Below are positions 1 through 11,200 of a stretch of 64,000 nucleotides of DNA, in pieces; position 1 is the stretch's first letter; each line of letters begins with the position of its first letter. Source of the stretch: Platynereis dumerilii (Eukaryota; Annelida; Polychaeta; Phyllodocida; Nereididae). The stretch covers positions 102,281,360 to 102,345,359 of the forward strand of contig JAPTHN010000003.1 in assembly GCA_026936325.1 (NCBI GenBank). The letters run 5' to 3'. The position numbers were made by a program, and so were the translations under genes. The notes below the pieces were generated by a model. The model ran no database searches, was not told the DNA's origin, and saw nothing but the letters and a program-made list of their open reading frames with translations.

Positions 1-19
1 AGATAGATAGAGAGTCTGT

Positions 20-1525
20 TCAGTAGGACGGGATCCAGTACCTTGGATCATTAAACACAGAATATCGATTTGTCGTAGTTGTTGGGTGCAGCCCACCTAC
101 ACCATACGAATGCATCAGGTTGAAAGGAACTGGCGAGGGGACACTGCAGTGTCCATGTACTACATTTGGAGGAGGGATCATGGGTGCCACGGAGTTGTGA
201 GTTGGCACTTGCACAATCTGAGGAATCGCCGACGCCTGGGTAACAGAGGATGTTTCAGATTGGGTTGGCTGCACAGAAGGAGACTGCAGAGGGGCTGTCA
301 CGGCATTGCTTGACTGTCTCTTGAAAGACCAATTTTTCTTAGTTCCTTGGGTCTGGTGCCTTGGTGGAATCTGTCCTTGCGGCCTCTGCCTCGTTCCTTT
401 ATTATTGTGGGTCTGGCGGGGATTTTTCTTAGGCTCGTACGGACGAATTCTTGCATTTTTGGGCCAGTTACTTGGATTATACATAGCGGCTTCAACCGAC
501 TCATCATCAATCACGATGCAGAATGAGCTATGATCTGGATTGCGACAATTAAGCTTAATGACATCAGTAATATTAGTGATTCCACGGTCTCTCAGGTGAT
601 CTCTCATTTTTTCGGTTGAAGTCTCATTGGATAATCTACCCACATACACTGATCTACTGTCCTGAGATTGACCACCAGAAATACGCAACTGTGCATCAGA
701 AGACCAACGAATTTCATTCCTTCGGGAGTTAGCAGTCATCAAATGACCTCAACGGACATCATTTCTCTGGGACCTTGGCAACTGGAAGTTTCCAGTTTGT
801 GCTGCGTTTCTATTGTCATTCAGAGGAACTTGCAGGATTGCATTTGAAGAACGATTGTCATCAACAGTTTCATCGGACCTTCGGTCGCCGGCCAATCCAT
901 CAGTCCTATCAGTTCCCGTGGCTGCGTTATCATTTCCAGCATTATTGACTTCATCACCAGCGGCAGCATCTGCAGTAATCACTGCAGCATCAACTTGTTC
1001 AGGAGGATTTGCAGGCCTATTATTATGCACCTCCTTTCTAAGATCCTCTACCTCTTTTTTGAGATTATCTACAGTTTCTGTCAGGGTTTTAATTGTTTCA
1101 TTGAGACTCATGCAGATTTGAACCAAATCCCCAACAGATGTACTTTGCGCTGCAGCTTCATTAGAATTGGATGCTGATGCGTTGGGCATACCGTGTGACT
1201 TCACGGTCTTGTCTATTCTCTTGTCAAGGATACCATTTGCTATACAGCAACCAAGAATATAAATGTCTTGCGCAATGTTCTCATTCTTTCTTCTATTGAA
1301 AAGTTCACTATTTGCTTGTGAGGAAAAAGTCTGTTTGACACTTTCATGTAGAGAAGACCGGATGGGCAGAAGGGCATCTGGCAATGTGTCTCTAGGAGCT
1401 ATACCGAGCAGGAACTCTTGTATTTCAACAGAGTCATATTCAAAGATTTCGTTAATTTTCTCCAGGAAAGCAGCTGGAAGATCTTCTGGGCTGACCCGTG
1501 TCAGGTCTTCAAACACAGTTGTCAT
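20..1525 (-). mobile_element. LINE-type ORF1 (coiled coil + RRM-like domain), one in-frame stop
   Basis: Two open stretches, 1525-749 (258 codons) and 742-20 (240 codons), lie in one frame and are separated only by a TGA at 751-749 and two codons. The first part opens with an acidic helical region (MTTVFEDLTRVSPED), then a heptad-like coiled coil (LNETIKTLTETVDNLKKEVE) and an Asn/Asp-rich linker. The second part begins near TTG/ATG 742-739 and has an RRM-like fold signature (SVYVGRLSNETSTEKMRDHL ... FCIVIDD ... WPKNARIRPYEPKK), then a Gln/Pro/Ser-rich tail. Coiled coil plus RRM-like domain is the usual plan of ORF1 proteins of CR1/Jockey-related LINEs, which bind element RNA. ORF2 would lie to the left, outside the window, so the assignment rests on ORF1 alone. 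The TGA may be an ORF boundary with reinitiation or a disabling mutation. Confidence 0.6.
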
Positions 1526-2335
1526 GTTTTCAATAATATAATGTATAATTGTGGCATTTTCCTCCTTGTATAATGTTTGCCAGGAGTGACACTTTCAATC
1601 TTCTTACCTACTAACATTTGGGATACATTATACGAAGTCTACATAATTATGAGACTACGTTATTCTAGCCATGGCTAATAAATAATAAGCCTTCTTTACT
1701 CATACAAGCACAGTCCTTGTCACTTAAGATGGGCAATCTGTCAAACTAGTCTGAGATTCAGTGCTTCGTAAACAGAATTGAGATAATCTGACACAGTATT
1801 ATTAGAACAATATCCGCAAACAGGAGAAAAGTCTGGTTATTTTGGTAGTCGTAAGTGTGATACTGCTAATACATTATAAATTTGGAAGGTTCAAATCCAC
1901 TGATCAGACATCTGGGAAAATGCTTTGTCGTCATATAGGCTAATTATGCCAGTCTTGATATTTTGAGCTGAGAAATATATGCTGCCAATACAGTTTGTTT
2001 AGCAAGAAGCCTGTAGACACTAACAAATTAGGAATAATTTCAAAGTAAAATATATTATATGTACAAACAAATATACCTACTTGACACCAAAGTAGGTTAT
2101 TTTGCAAGGCAAAACCTGAATACGCTAATTATCCAGAGCAATATTGCATCTTCCTTATTCCAGATTTTAGTAAAAACCAGTCACATACAACTTTTTCCTG
2201 AAATTGTTTTTATCAACCCTTAAATGATCTCTCCTAGCTCAAATGTCACAGTTTAAGAATGAGTACATGATATTTGTTAGTGACAAGCCTTCAGAAATCT
2301 CTTTCGGTTTTGCCTTGTAAGAATTTAATTATGTA
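1526..2335. other. AT-rich stretch without recognisable feature
   Basis: No open frame with family resemblance, no exon with both splice sites and no clear repeat was seen. It may contain the 5' untranslated part of the minus-strand LINE that starts at 1525. Confidence 0.4.
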
Positions 2336-2413
2336 TGTCTATGAAGAACCGTTCCAATATTGTCACAGAACTATTATCTCTGAGGAAAGCTGTAGTAGGT
2401 AAGTCTGGCAGTA

Positions 2414-3040
2414 TTGGTGATGAACAGCACCTTAAGTGCTCATTTCTATGGTTGTCAGAGTTGGAATTTGTTAGACAAAGTTGTGAAGGATTTTCAGACA
2501 ATGTGGAATAGATGTGTTAGAAGAATTTTAAAATTACCAAATTGTACTCACACTAGACTGCTTCCCATTCTTTTAGATAGTTTAAGTGCCTATGACCAAA
2601 TACAAGTGAGAATAGTGAAAATAGTACAATCCATGTTAGAGTCAAAAAATGTGAAAGTCAGATATTTAGCTAATTTAAGTATTAAAAAGGTGAACTCTGT
2701 AATAGGAGGCAATATTATGACAGTTTCAAGAAATTTAAATTGTGATGCTGAGTCTGTGATATTGCTTAATACTAATGATATAAAGCGAGTGTTCTACTCC
2801 AAGTTTAATGAATGTGATACACAATTAGCTAGTCAGATTTTAGAATTGAGAGGTCTAACAGTACCTGGTTTTAGCAATGATGAACTTTATACCGTTTTTA
2901 ACTTTTTTTTTGTGTACTAACTGATTTGTTTTTATTTGTGGTTGTACACAGTTAAGTTTTTATCTACTTAATTTTATTTTTGTACCTGTATACCAAATTG
3001 TAATATTTGTGTATGAATAAATGATTTATATAAAGACAAA
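2414..3040 (+). mobile_element. 5'-truncated LINE: C-terminal end of reverse transcriptase ORF plus 3' UTR
   Basis: The open frame 2414-2920 (168 codons) reads like the region after the reverse transcriptase domain of LINEs: a tract around YGCQSWNLLDK, then WNRCVRRILKLPNCTHTRLLP. No catalytic motifs are present, so this is a truncated insertion. The AT-rich tail ends in AATAAATGATTTATATAAAG near 3015-3035, a typical LINE 3' end. It is a different family from the two large LINEs in the window. Confidence 0.6.
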
Positions 3041-3297
3041 ATGACCGATGCCATCTTACACCCTACTAATGGTATGCCATGTAACTCAAGATTGATCTTG
3101 ATAATTATTCCTAAATGGGCCAATAGCAAGGGCAGGAGTTGGCCCAGTTTTTAGCATTCTAAGATTCCAAACTTGTGCCCATGTAGTTCCAGGTTCCATT
3201 GCTGCTCTGGCCGAGTTACATGGGAAGCAGTTTCAATCATCCTTTGCCACTCATTGTTGTTTCTTCATTGTTGTGTCCTCCTGCTGTTTTCATTTTT

Positions 3298-3530
3298 GTA
3301 GAGGTGCCCTGACCTTGTGGATAAGGTGCTCGCCTAGTAAGTGAGAGGTTGCAGGTTCAACTCCCAACCATGGCATGCCATAGGAACTGAGCAGATCCTC
3401 CATAACTCTTTGCTTCACTTCACCCAGGTGTAAATGAGTACTTGGCAATAGGCAGTGATGGCGATTGCAAAGTGGCTAAGCATTGTGTGCGCTGGAAACA
3501 ACTGCCAGGCTGTATACTCCCGGGGAGTCG
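3298..3530 (+). mobile_element. tRNA-derived SINE
   Basis: A pol III internal promoter is visible: A box TGGATAAGGTG at 3318-3328 and B box GGTTCAACTCC at 3354-3364, in a tRNA-like head starting GAGGTGCCCTGACC. It is followed by a non-tRNA body containing CACCCAGGTGTAAATGAGTA, a string I associate with SINEs of marine invertebrates. The head lacks a tRNA acceptor end and runs into the body, so it is a SINE and not a tRNA gene. The 3' limit is approximate. Confidence 0.65.
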
Positions 3531-3614
3531 AGAAAGGCTCATGCTTGAACAGGCCTGCCAAAGGTATTTGTGAAGTCTACTGAGACTGATGTCGTTTTTA
3601 AAAAAAGCCTACAT

Positions 3615-3735
3615 TTACATTTAATTAGCCAGCCAAGCGCATAAATACAGGATGTAATGCTCCAATCATCCATCCATCGTGATCCTCCTAATGTCCCGAT
3701 TAGCCTTCCAGATTGCACAAGTACACAGAACATGA
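3615..3735 (+). repeat. Dispersed repeat, copy 1 (second copy at 20525-20625)
   Basis: This stretch and 20525-20625 share a run containing AATTAGCC, then CATAAATACAGGA, then a TCATCCATCCATC block and a CTCCT/ATGTCC segment in matching order. The family is not recognised. No inverted ends or target duplications were found. Confidence 0.45.
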
Positions 3736-4689
3736 TAGGAGGCTGACGATAAAGCCCATATTCAACCCATCTATCTTGCTGGCGGCAAACCCATCACAAG
3801 CTCTCATTTGTTTCAGGAACATCTTGATAAGTTATTGTCTGCCAATAAGATAATGAATGATTGATATTGAAACCAATACCCAGATTCCATGTCTTTCAAG
3901 GGCGCAGAGAGATTCCCCAGCTATCTGTGATGAAACCAAATGTTTGAAGACATTTGCATGTTTGAACAACACATTTCAATCCTGTGCTGTAATGACGTGC
4001 CTATTGTTCCACGACTATTTCATAAACAAGATGGAACAATTCTCTAAAGAAGATTGTACAATATCAAAATTATGCCTTAGAATTGATATGAGAAAGTATC
4101 ATGATGTATTGAAATAACCTTTGCCAATAACAAATATTTCTTTAATTCGATTCTGGAGCAGAAGTGATCTGTTTATATTCCAGCCAGAATATTAGAATAT
4201 CAAGAAGATTATTTGACAGTGCTCTTTGTGTAGCTGCACCAAGTCACGTTAGTATTCATTTTCCTTTTTTGATGGGTCGTTTTATGAACATTAATTTTTC
4301 TCTCTCCTTGATTTAAAGTCTATGAGAATATATTGGGAGTGACAGCCCTATTGAAAAAATCCTAATTAGCCATGTCACAATTACATTATACTTTATCTGG
4401 AATCATTTCTCATATATTGGCCCTGAGCTATTACAACATGGAAAGGAAAATGTCTTTTGACAGGCTTAAGTACACATAATGCCAAACTGCGCTTGACTTG
4501 AGTAATCATCATGTTGGAATTGACGTAGTAGATTAAACTCATAATTACATATTTTGCAATTAAAAGTAACTATATATTGAGTAGAACTTGGGAGTGCAAT
4601 TGGGTTACCTTAAGTCTAGAATCTAGGAACAATGTTGAAACCGAGTAGACTGAAAGGCATTGACAATAAATGAGACACATACAGTATGA

Positions 4690-4865
4690 TGAATGAATGG
4701 ACGGATAATATACAGTGTAGGCATGATGTCAGTATTCATCCAGTGTGGAAGATGAGATTCAGGTGCACCGGATACGGTATTGCACAAGAGAACCCAGGAC
4801 CTACTGATTGCACTACTTAGAGCCCAAGCCACTGAGCTCTCCCCACTAAAATGTTGTGGAAATGG
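4690..4865 (-). mobile_element. Possible tRNA-derived SINE, minus strand
   Basis: Read on the minus strand, GCTCAGTGGCTTGGGC (about 4843-4828) resembles an A box, and GGTCCTGGGTTC (about 4801-4790) resembles a degenerate B box at tRNA-like spacing. The B box is imperfect and there is no second copy in the window, so this is tentative. Confidence 0.3.
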
Positions 4866-5100
4866 GAACAGGGACATTTGGAGTGGAAAAGGGCTTAAGT
4901 ATCGATAAAATGACTACGTCCCATGATCCCATAAGAGAAATGACCACCGATAGGAGGACCAGGCACTAGGCCAGTGTCGTGGATTACTGCAATGTCTAGC
5001 GATGAAAGGCTGAATTTATATAGCAAACTTGTCAGTGAAACAGACAATTCATAGTCAATTACAAATTGGAGAAACAAAGAAAGACATTTGTGTAACTCAC

Positions 5101-5256
5101 CTGTGTAACCTTTCTCAGTTCCCTGCTCTTCTCGACGCTTTCTCGCTCTTGTTCAAATCGGATGACTTGGTCACTTTTTCCCCAATTGGAACTTGCCCCC
5201 TCTGCCTCCAGGGGACTCCTATCTTTTCCCTGTGGATCTGTAGAACTGCTGAGCAT
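5101..5256 (-). CDS. Unrecognised host gene, exon E
   Basis: The acceptor is the pyrimidine-rich TTTCTTCTTTCTCCAG and the donor ACACAG|GTGAGT. It contributes 52 complete codons, from MLSSSTDPQGKDRSP to ERESVEKSRELRKVTQ, the latter helical and charged like a coiled coil. The initial ATG directly follows the acceptor, so an alternative transcript could also start here. Confidence 0.6.
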
Positions 5257-8200
5257 CTGGAGAAAGAAGAAACAGAGGGGCTATTTATAGACACAACATG
5301 TGCTTGGGTTCTTCAATCGAGTTTCTTTTCCTGAATTCAGAACTCAGAAGTTTTCAGATGCATTATGCAACAAACGCGTGCAGAGAGAATGTCTCAGATT
5401 CTGCGTTATTTGAAGACTGCAAGTTTTAAAAGGCAAATATTGTGCACTTTTACAGATTCAGATTTTCAGATCCAGATTCAGATTCAGATGTAAAATTAGA
5501 ACATTGGAGACCCCTCTCAGTCTCCCTAGAGCAGCTATTGAGGGGCCACCAGTCAAAATATTTTACAATTTACATTTTTATCTGCATTTAAGTGTGTTTG
5601 GGCTTGCCATATAACTATTCTGTTAATCAGCCATCAGTCAGCCATCAGCGAGTCAGTCAGTCAGTTGGTCAGCTGGTTAGTGGGTCAGTCAGTAAAAAAG
5701 CTTTTACTTTGTTTTGGTGATGTATTTTACAACATTATAGTAGACGAACTTCGAGTGCTTACAAATGACTGGTTTCAGAGCATCAATGAGGTCACTAAAG
5801 CTGTTGCTTCAATCTTTACCATTGAAAGTGTTGGTTCTTTCACTGACTCATAGGACTTCTAATGACGTGTATAGATGCAGCAGTGACCAATACCTGGCTC
5901 AGTGACGTGTATCAGAGCAATGCTAAGTGAAGGGGCAGTAGAACAGTTGTAATATAAAGTGCAGTGACTGAGTCATAAACCTGACCCATTTGACAATAAT
6001 CATTGCTCTCTTCACAGCGTTTTTCTGGACTGAAATATAGATAATTTAGATAATTGTTTGTGTTTTTCCTCAAAGAAATATTTGGAACAACAAACAGACA
6101 ACAATTAAACATTCAAACATAGATACAATTGCTTTGAATATCTCAAACTGTGAATTCTCTTTGTCACACCAGAGGAAGATTAATCTGTTTGTTATAACTT
6201 CGCAATAATGAAGCACTTGTGGTCAAGATGGCCAGGAGTAGCAGATGCCAGGATCAGCTGGGGATCAGTGGCATTTGAACTTGAACTTGAACTTTATTTG
6301 TACCAAAATGAATACATAAATATAATATAATCATAAGGCACATTGACAGTGATCAAGCTCTGTTGATTGCAGGCCTATTACTCAGAGAGACAGGAGTGAA
6401 GTCACTGGTGAATGCTTTGACACCTATCACACAACATGGTATTGTATGGGCTGTGAGTCAGTCACACGTTTATGAGGTATCAAAGTTATGGTCACTTGAC
6501 ATGGCAGGGATAGGGCTGTGATGTCAGTAACAGCCTATAGGTGTATTGCATGTAAGCACTCTAAGTTCGTCTACTGTAAGTAAAGATTATACAATCATTC
6601 CTTTCAACATGAATCTAAGTTAAGACCTTACCTTATTGGAGACTGTCGAGAGAGTGGTCCTAGCTGACTGAGCCTGCCTTTTGGTCATTTTTGGAAGAGA
6701 GGACTTTCCACTGCAATGGAACAGTGTGGCTCTTAAAATATTGTCAGATTTGTCAGAAGGCTAGCATCCTACATAACAAGCAAATGCCAAACATCTTTAT
6801 GTTCTTTCATATTTGAAATTTCAAAGAAGGAAACTGTTACCTGAAAGCAGTGGCTGGTCTGGGGCTGTTTTCATCATAAGGAAGTCCTATCTGAAAAATT
6901 AGATGACTAATATAATTTCACATATCTCAAAAACAATTTAATTAATTCGACAAAGCAAAACAACTCTGAAGCAATTCTGCAGGGGCGGACTGGGAGAGAA
7001 AATCGGCCCTGGAAATTTCAGTGGAAAGCGGCCCAGTTAGGCCGGTCTGATGATACTGGGGGGGGGGGTTGTAATGGATTTTACTCTGGAGACAAACTTT
7101 CTTTTTCAAGTGTGGAGCAATGTCAAACTATACTTTTTCAAAAGGTCAACAAATTTTTTTATAAAATTTGCTAAAGGAGGTAGGCCTATAAGACACTTTT
7201 TTTCATGCAGTGTGTCAAACAATTTAGACTCCCCCCCCCAAAAAGAATCATCTGGCCAGCCCTTATAGGGCTTCATCTTTCTTGCCTGTATATATATTCC
7301 TGTTCTGCATACAATTTCTTTTTTTCATAAGAACAAAGAGTCAGGTCATATCAAGTTTTTGCATATAAATAGGCAAAGTCATCGAATTATAGCTAATCCT
7401 TTCCACATGGCAAATATAGGTTGGCCTGTAGACATAGCTGGCCTATGAGGTGTAGGCCTATGTACAAGAAGTTTAACTGAAGGGCTGGCGGATTTTTTTG
7501 GTCTTTATAAATTGATAGCAGGCGGCAGGCCCAATGGCCATTTCATGCATGTAAACTTGTAAAGGCTTATAGGCCCACTAAAATTCCCTATAAGTGTATT
7601 CAAACAGTGCAATACATTCATAAATTGCAGATAGGCCAAAAGGCCTATCATATCTACCTACCAATAATTGACAGTAAACACAAATAAGCAATCATCTAAG
7701 AACTATGATGATGTTCAGAATAAAACGTTCTTAAGATCTACTAATTACAAAAGGATAAAACATAGCCAATTTCGGAACTATATCTGAGTAGGCTCACTGC
7801 AAAAGAATGAGTCAAACCAGGATAGGCCACACAAAACCAGGAAAAAACAGTCCAATTATAACTATTACAAACTTTAAAACATTGTGATCACAACAAGTGA
7901 TAACGATGAAACAGTGAAATACTTCACAACTGATTATCACTCCTATTCATATTTTTGTATTTACATGGCATTATCAAATCAGCTGACAGTCATCTCAGAA
8001 GGTAATTATGCTCATTCCTATCACATCTACTCATTGTTGTCATTCCAGTCACCTCACTCACCAAACCTCTTCATGTTATTATTCCCAAACACGTCCCTTC
8101 ATCAATTCAATCAAATTGCAAATTATACAAATATGTTACTTATTTACATCCATTTACCAATATGGCATCACTTGAAGAAACCATACACGATGAACAGTTT

Positions 8201-11200
8201 GATCATGCATCCCCCCTAATCACGCAATCCTATTACTATGACAATTCATTCCTTTCCCAAGATCATTCACATGATATAAAAATTCTTAATACTAATGCTA
8301 GAAGTCTCTTAAGAAATCACTCACACTTTGAAACACTTCTGACCCAACTCTCTTCTCAAAATTTTAACTTCGAAATCCTAACTTTCACAGAAACCTGGTT
8401 AGATAGCCTCCTTGAACCATATGTTAAGTTTGAAAATTATGTCCCTGCTATGAAACACAAACTCCCAACTAAAGAAGGTGGTGGTTTAGCAATATTTGTA
8501 AAAAGTGATATTAAATTCAGAATTAGAAATGACATATCCTTCCCTATAGATAAACAAAACCAATTTGATGGAATCTTTATTGAAATAGATCCAGACAATA
8601 GTTTAACTCGCCCTCTCGTCTTAGGAAATGTATATCGTTCACCCAGTTTTAACAGTATCACAGATTTTAGTCACAATATGTCAGCCATAGTAGAAAAACT
8701 AAATAGGGAAAACAAAGACATAGTAATAACAGGAGACCTTAATATTGATTTAATAAAGAGCACCACACACAAAGAAACATCAGATTTTCTGGACAGTATG
8801 ATTTCAAAAGACCTGTTCCCAAAAATTACAGTCCCAACCAGAGTCACACACACTTCTGCAACTTTAATAGACCATATTTACACAAATAGTAAAGACCCAT
8901 CAACAATAGCTGGTACCCTGAAAACGGACATTACTGATCACTTTTCTAATTTTATTTTACTAAAATGTTCACGTTCAAAAGTAAGACCAAAATATATCAC
9001 TTATAGAAATTACAGTAAAGTGGCAATAGAAAAGTTAAATAATGCCCTCAATGAAACTAACTGGACAGACATACTTAATGAGACTAACGCTGACAAAGCA
9101 TATGACAAATTCTTGGAAAGATACAATTCGCTACAAAATGAACACCTACCTCTAATCAAAACTAAGTTCAACAAATACAAACATAAACTCAACTCATGGA
9201 TAACTAAAGGAATATTAAAATCACTTAAAACAAAAGATAGATTGTTCAAGAAAGTAGTTACTCTACAAAAGAGCAGGAGCACTCAGTATCAATTCCATAA
9301 AGATAAATACGATAAATATAAACAAGCATATAGTAAGGTCTTAAGAGTAGCTAAACAACAATACTGGATGGAACAGTTTGAATCAAACAGAAATAACATA
9401 AAAAATACCTGGAAAAACATAAATTTACTTCTTAATAGAAACAATGACAAGTCAAATTTTCCCGAATTCTTTTTAGATGAAAATAATACCCAAATTGTGC
9501 ATCCAGAACAAATAGCTAACAAATTTAACAATTTTTACGTTAACCTTGGACCAAACTTAGCAAAAAGCATCCCCCCTAGTCAAAACATTTTAGAACCTAC
9601 GAATAGCCAAATTTCCCCTCACAGCTTCTACTTTACTCCAGTAACTCCTATAGAAATACTAAAGATTGTCCAGAACTTAAAACCAAAAACCAGTTTTGGA
9701 TTTGACAAAATAAGCCCCAAACTATTAAAGCAAACAGTCTTTCCAATAGCTGACCCTCTTTGCCACATTATGAACCTCTCACTTTGTACAGGTATTGTTC
9801 CTCTTCAGTGCAAAATAGCAAAAGTATTACCCTTCTTTAAATCTGACAACCCTCACATATTTAAAAACTACAGGCCAATATCTCTCCTACCAGCATTCTC
9901 TAAAATTCTTGAACGGCTAGTGCACAACAGACTCTATAAATATCTTAAACTTAATAAACTTATAACACCAGCTCAATATGGCTTCCAGGAAAATCTCTCA
10001 ACAGAAATGGCAATATTAGAATTACAGGATAGAATAGCTAATCAACTTATCAACAATAAATTGAGCCTTGGGGTATTTCTTGACCTTTCTAAAGCATTTG
10101 ACACCCTCGACCATAGTATTTTGCTTAATAAATTGGATAAATTAGGAATTAGAGGTCTCCCAAAATTATGGTTTAAAAATTATCTTACAGATCGACAGCA
10201 ATATGTCCAATATACAGACAACTGCTCTTCCAAACTGCCAATATCATGCGGAGTACCCCAGGGCTCAATATTAGGACCATTATTATTTCTTCTATACATA
10301 AATGACATTCCCCATCCCACCAGTTCTAATATTCTACTTTTTGCAGATGACACTAACCTAATTTTCCATAGTAATGATTTGCAAACATTAATCAACACAA
10401 CCAATGAAACTCTCCGAACTATCTCAATCTGGTTTCAAACAAATAAACTCTCACTTAACATCAACAAGACTAAATTCATCCTATTCCACAAACCAAGAAA
10501 GAAGACTAATGACAGAAACATAGAAATTAAAATCGACAACAACAGCATAGAACAAGTTAAAGAAATAAAATTCCTAGGTGCCCACATAGACAGTACATTA
10601 TCATGGAAAACTCATTTAACAAAAAAAGCAAATCAGATTCTCAAGGTAAATGCAATTCTATCACGCCTGAAAAATACACTGCCGAAGCATACATTAAAGA
10701 CAATCTACAATAGTCTAATATTTCCACACTTGTCATATGCGATAACCGCATGGGGTAATATAAACAATAGAGAAATGAAAAGGTTAGAATTACTTCATAA
10801 ACGTGCTATTCGAAACATCAGCAAAGCCAAATACAATAGCCATACTAATAAACTTTATAAAGAGTTAGACCTCCTAAAAATTAGAGACATTTTCTACCAT
10901 TCATGTATTAAGTTTTACCAGAAAGTAAAAATGGATAAGACCCCGTTGTACTTTAAACAACTCCTCCCGCAAAATAGCCATTTACATACCCACTCAACTA
11001 GAAATAGCCATAATCTACATATTTACAATAGGTCAACGGAATTGAAATACCAATTAATTAATGTGAAAATCCCGCTCTGTTGGAATGAACTACCAGAATA
11101 TCTAAAGCATAGCACTGATTCTAGAACAGTTGACCACAGAATTAAATCACACCTAATCTCTAAGTATTCTCCTGACTGTTATATCAATAATTGTTACATT

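Noticed and set aside
3298-3375. tRNA gene
   Set aside because: A and B boxes are present, but no acceptor stem closes and the sequence runs into a SINE body.
7884-8219. ORF1 of the 8.2-kb LINE
   Set aside because: Short, Tyr/His/Leu-rich frame overlapping the ORF2 start; lacks coiled coil, RRM, zinc knuckle or esterase motifs.
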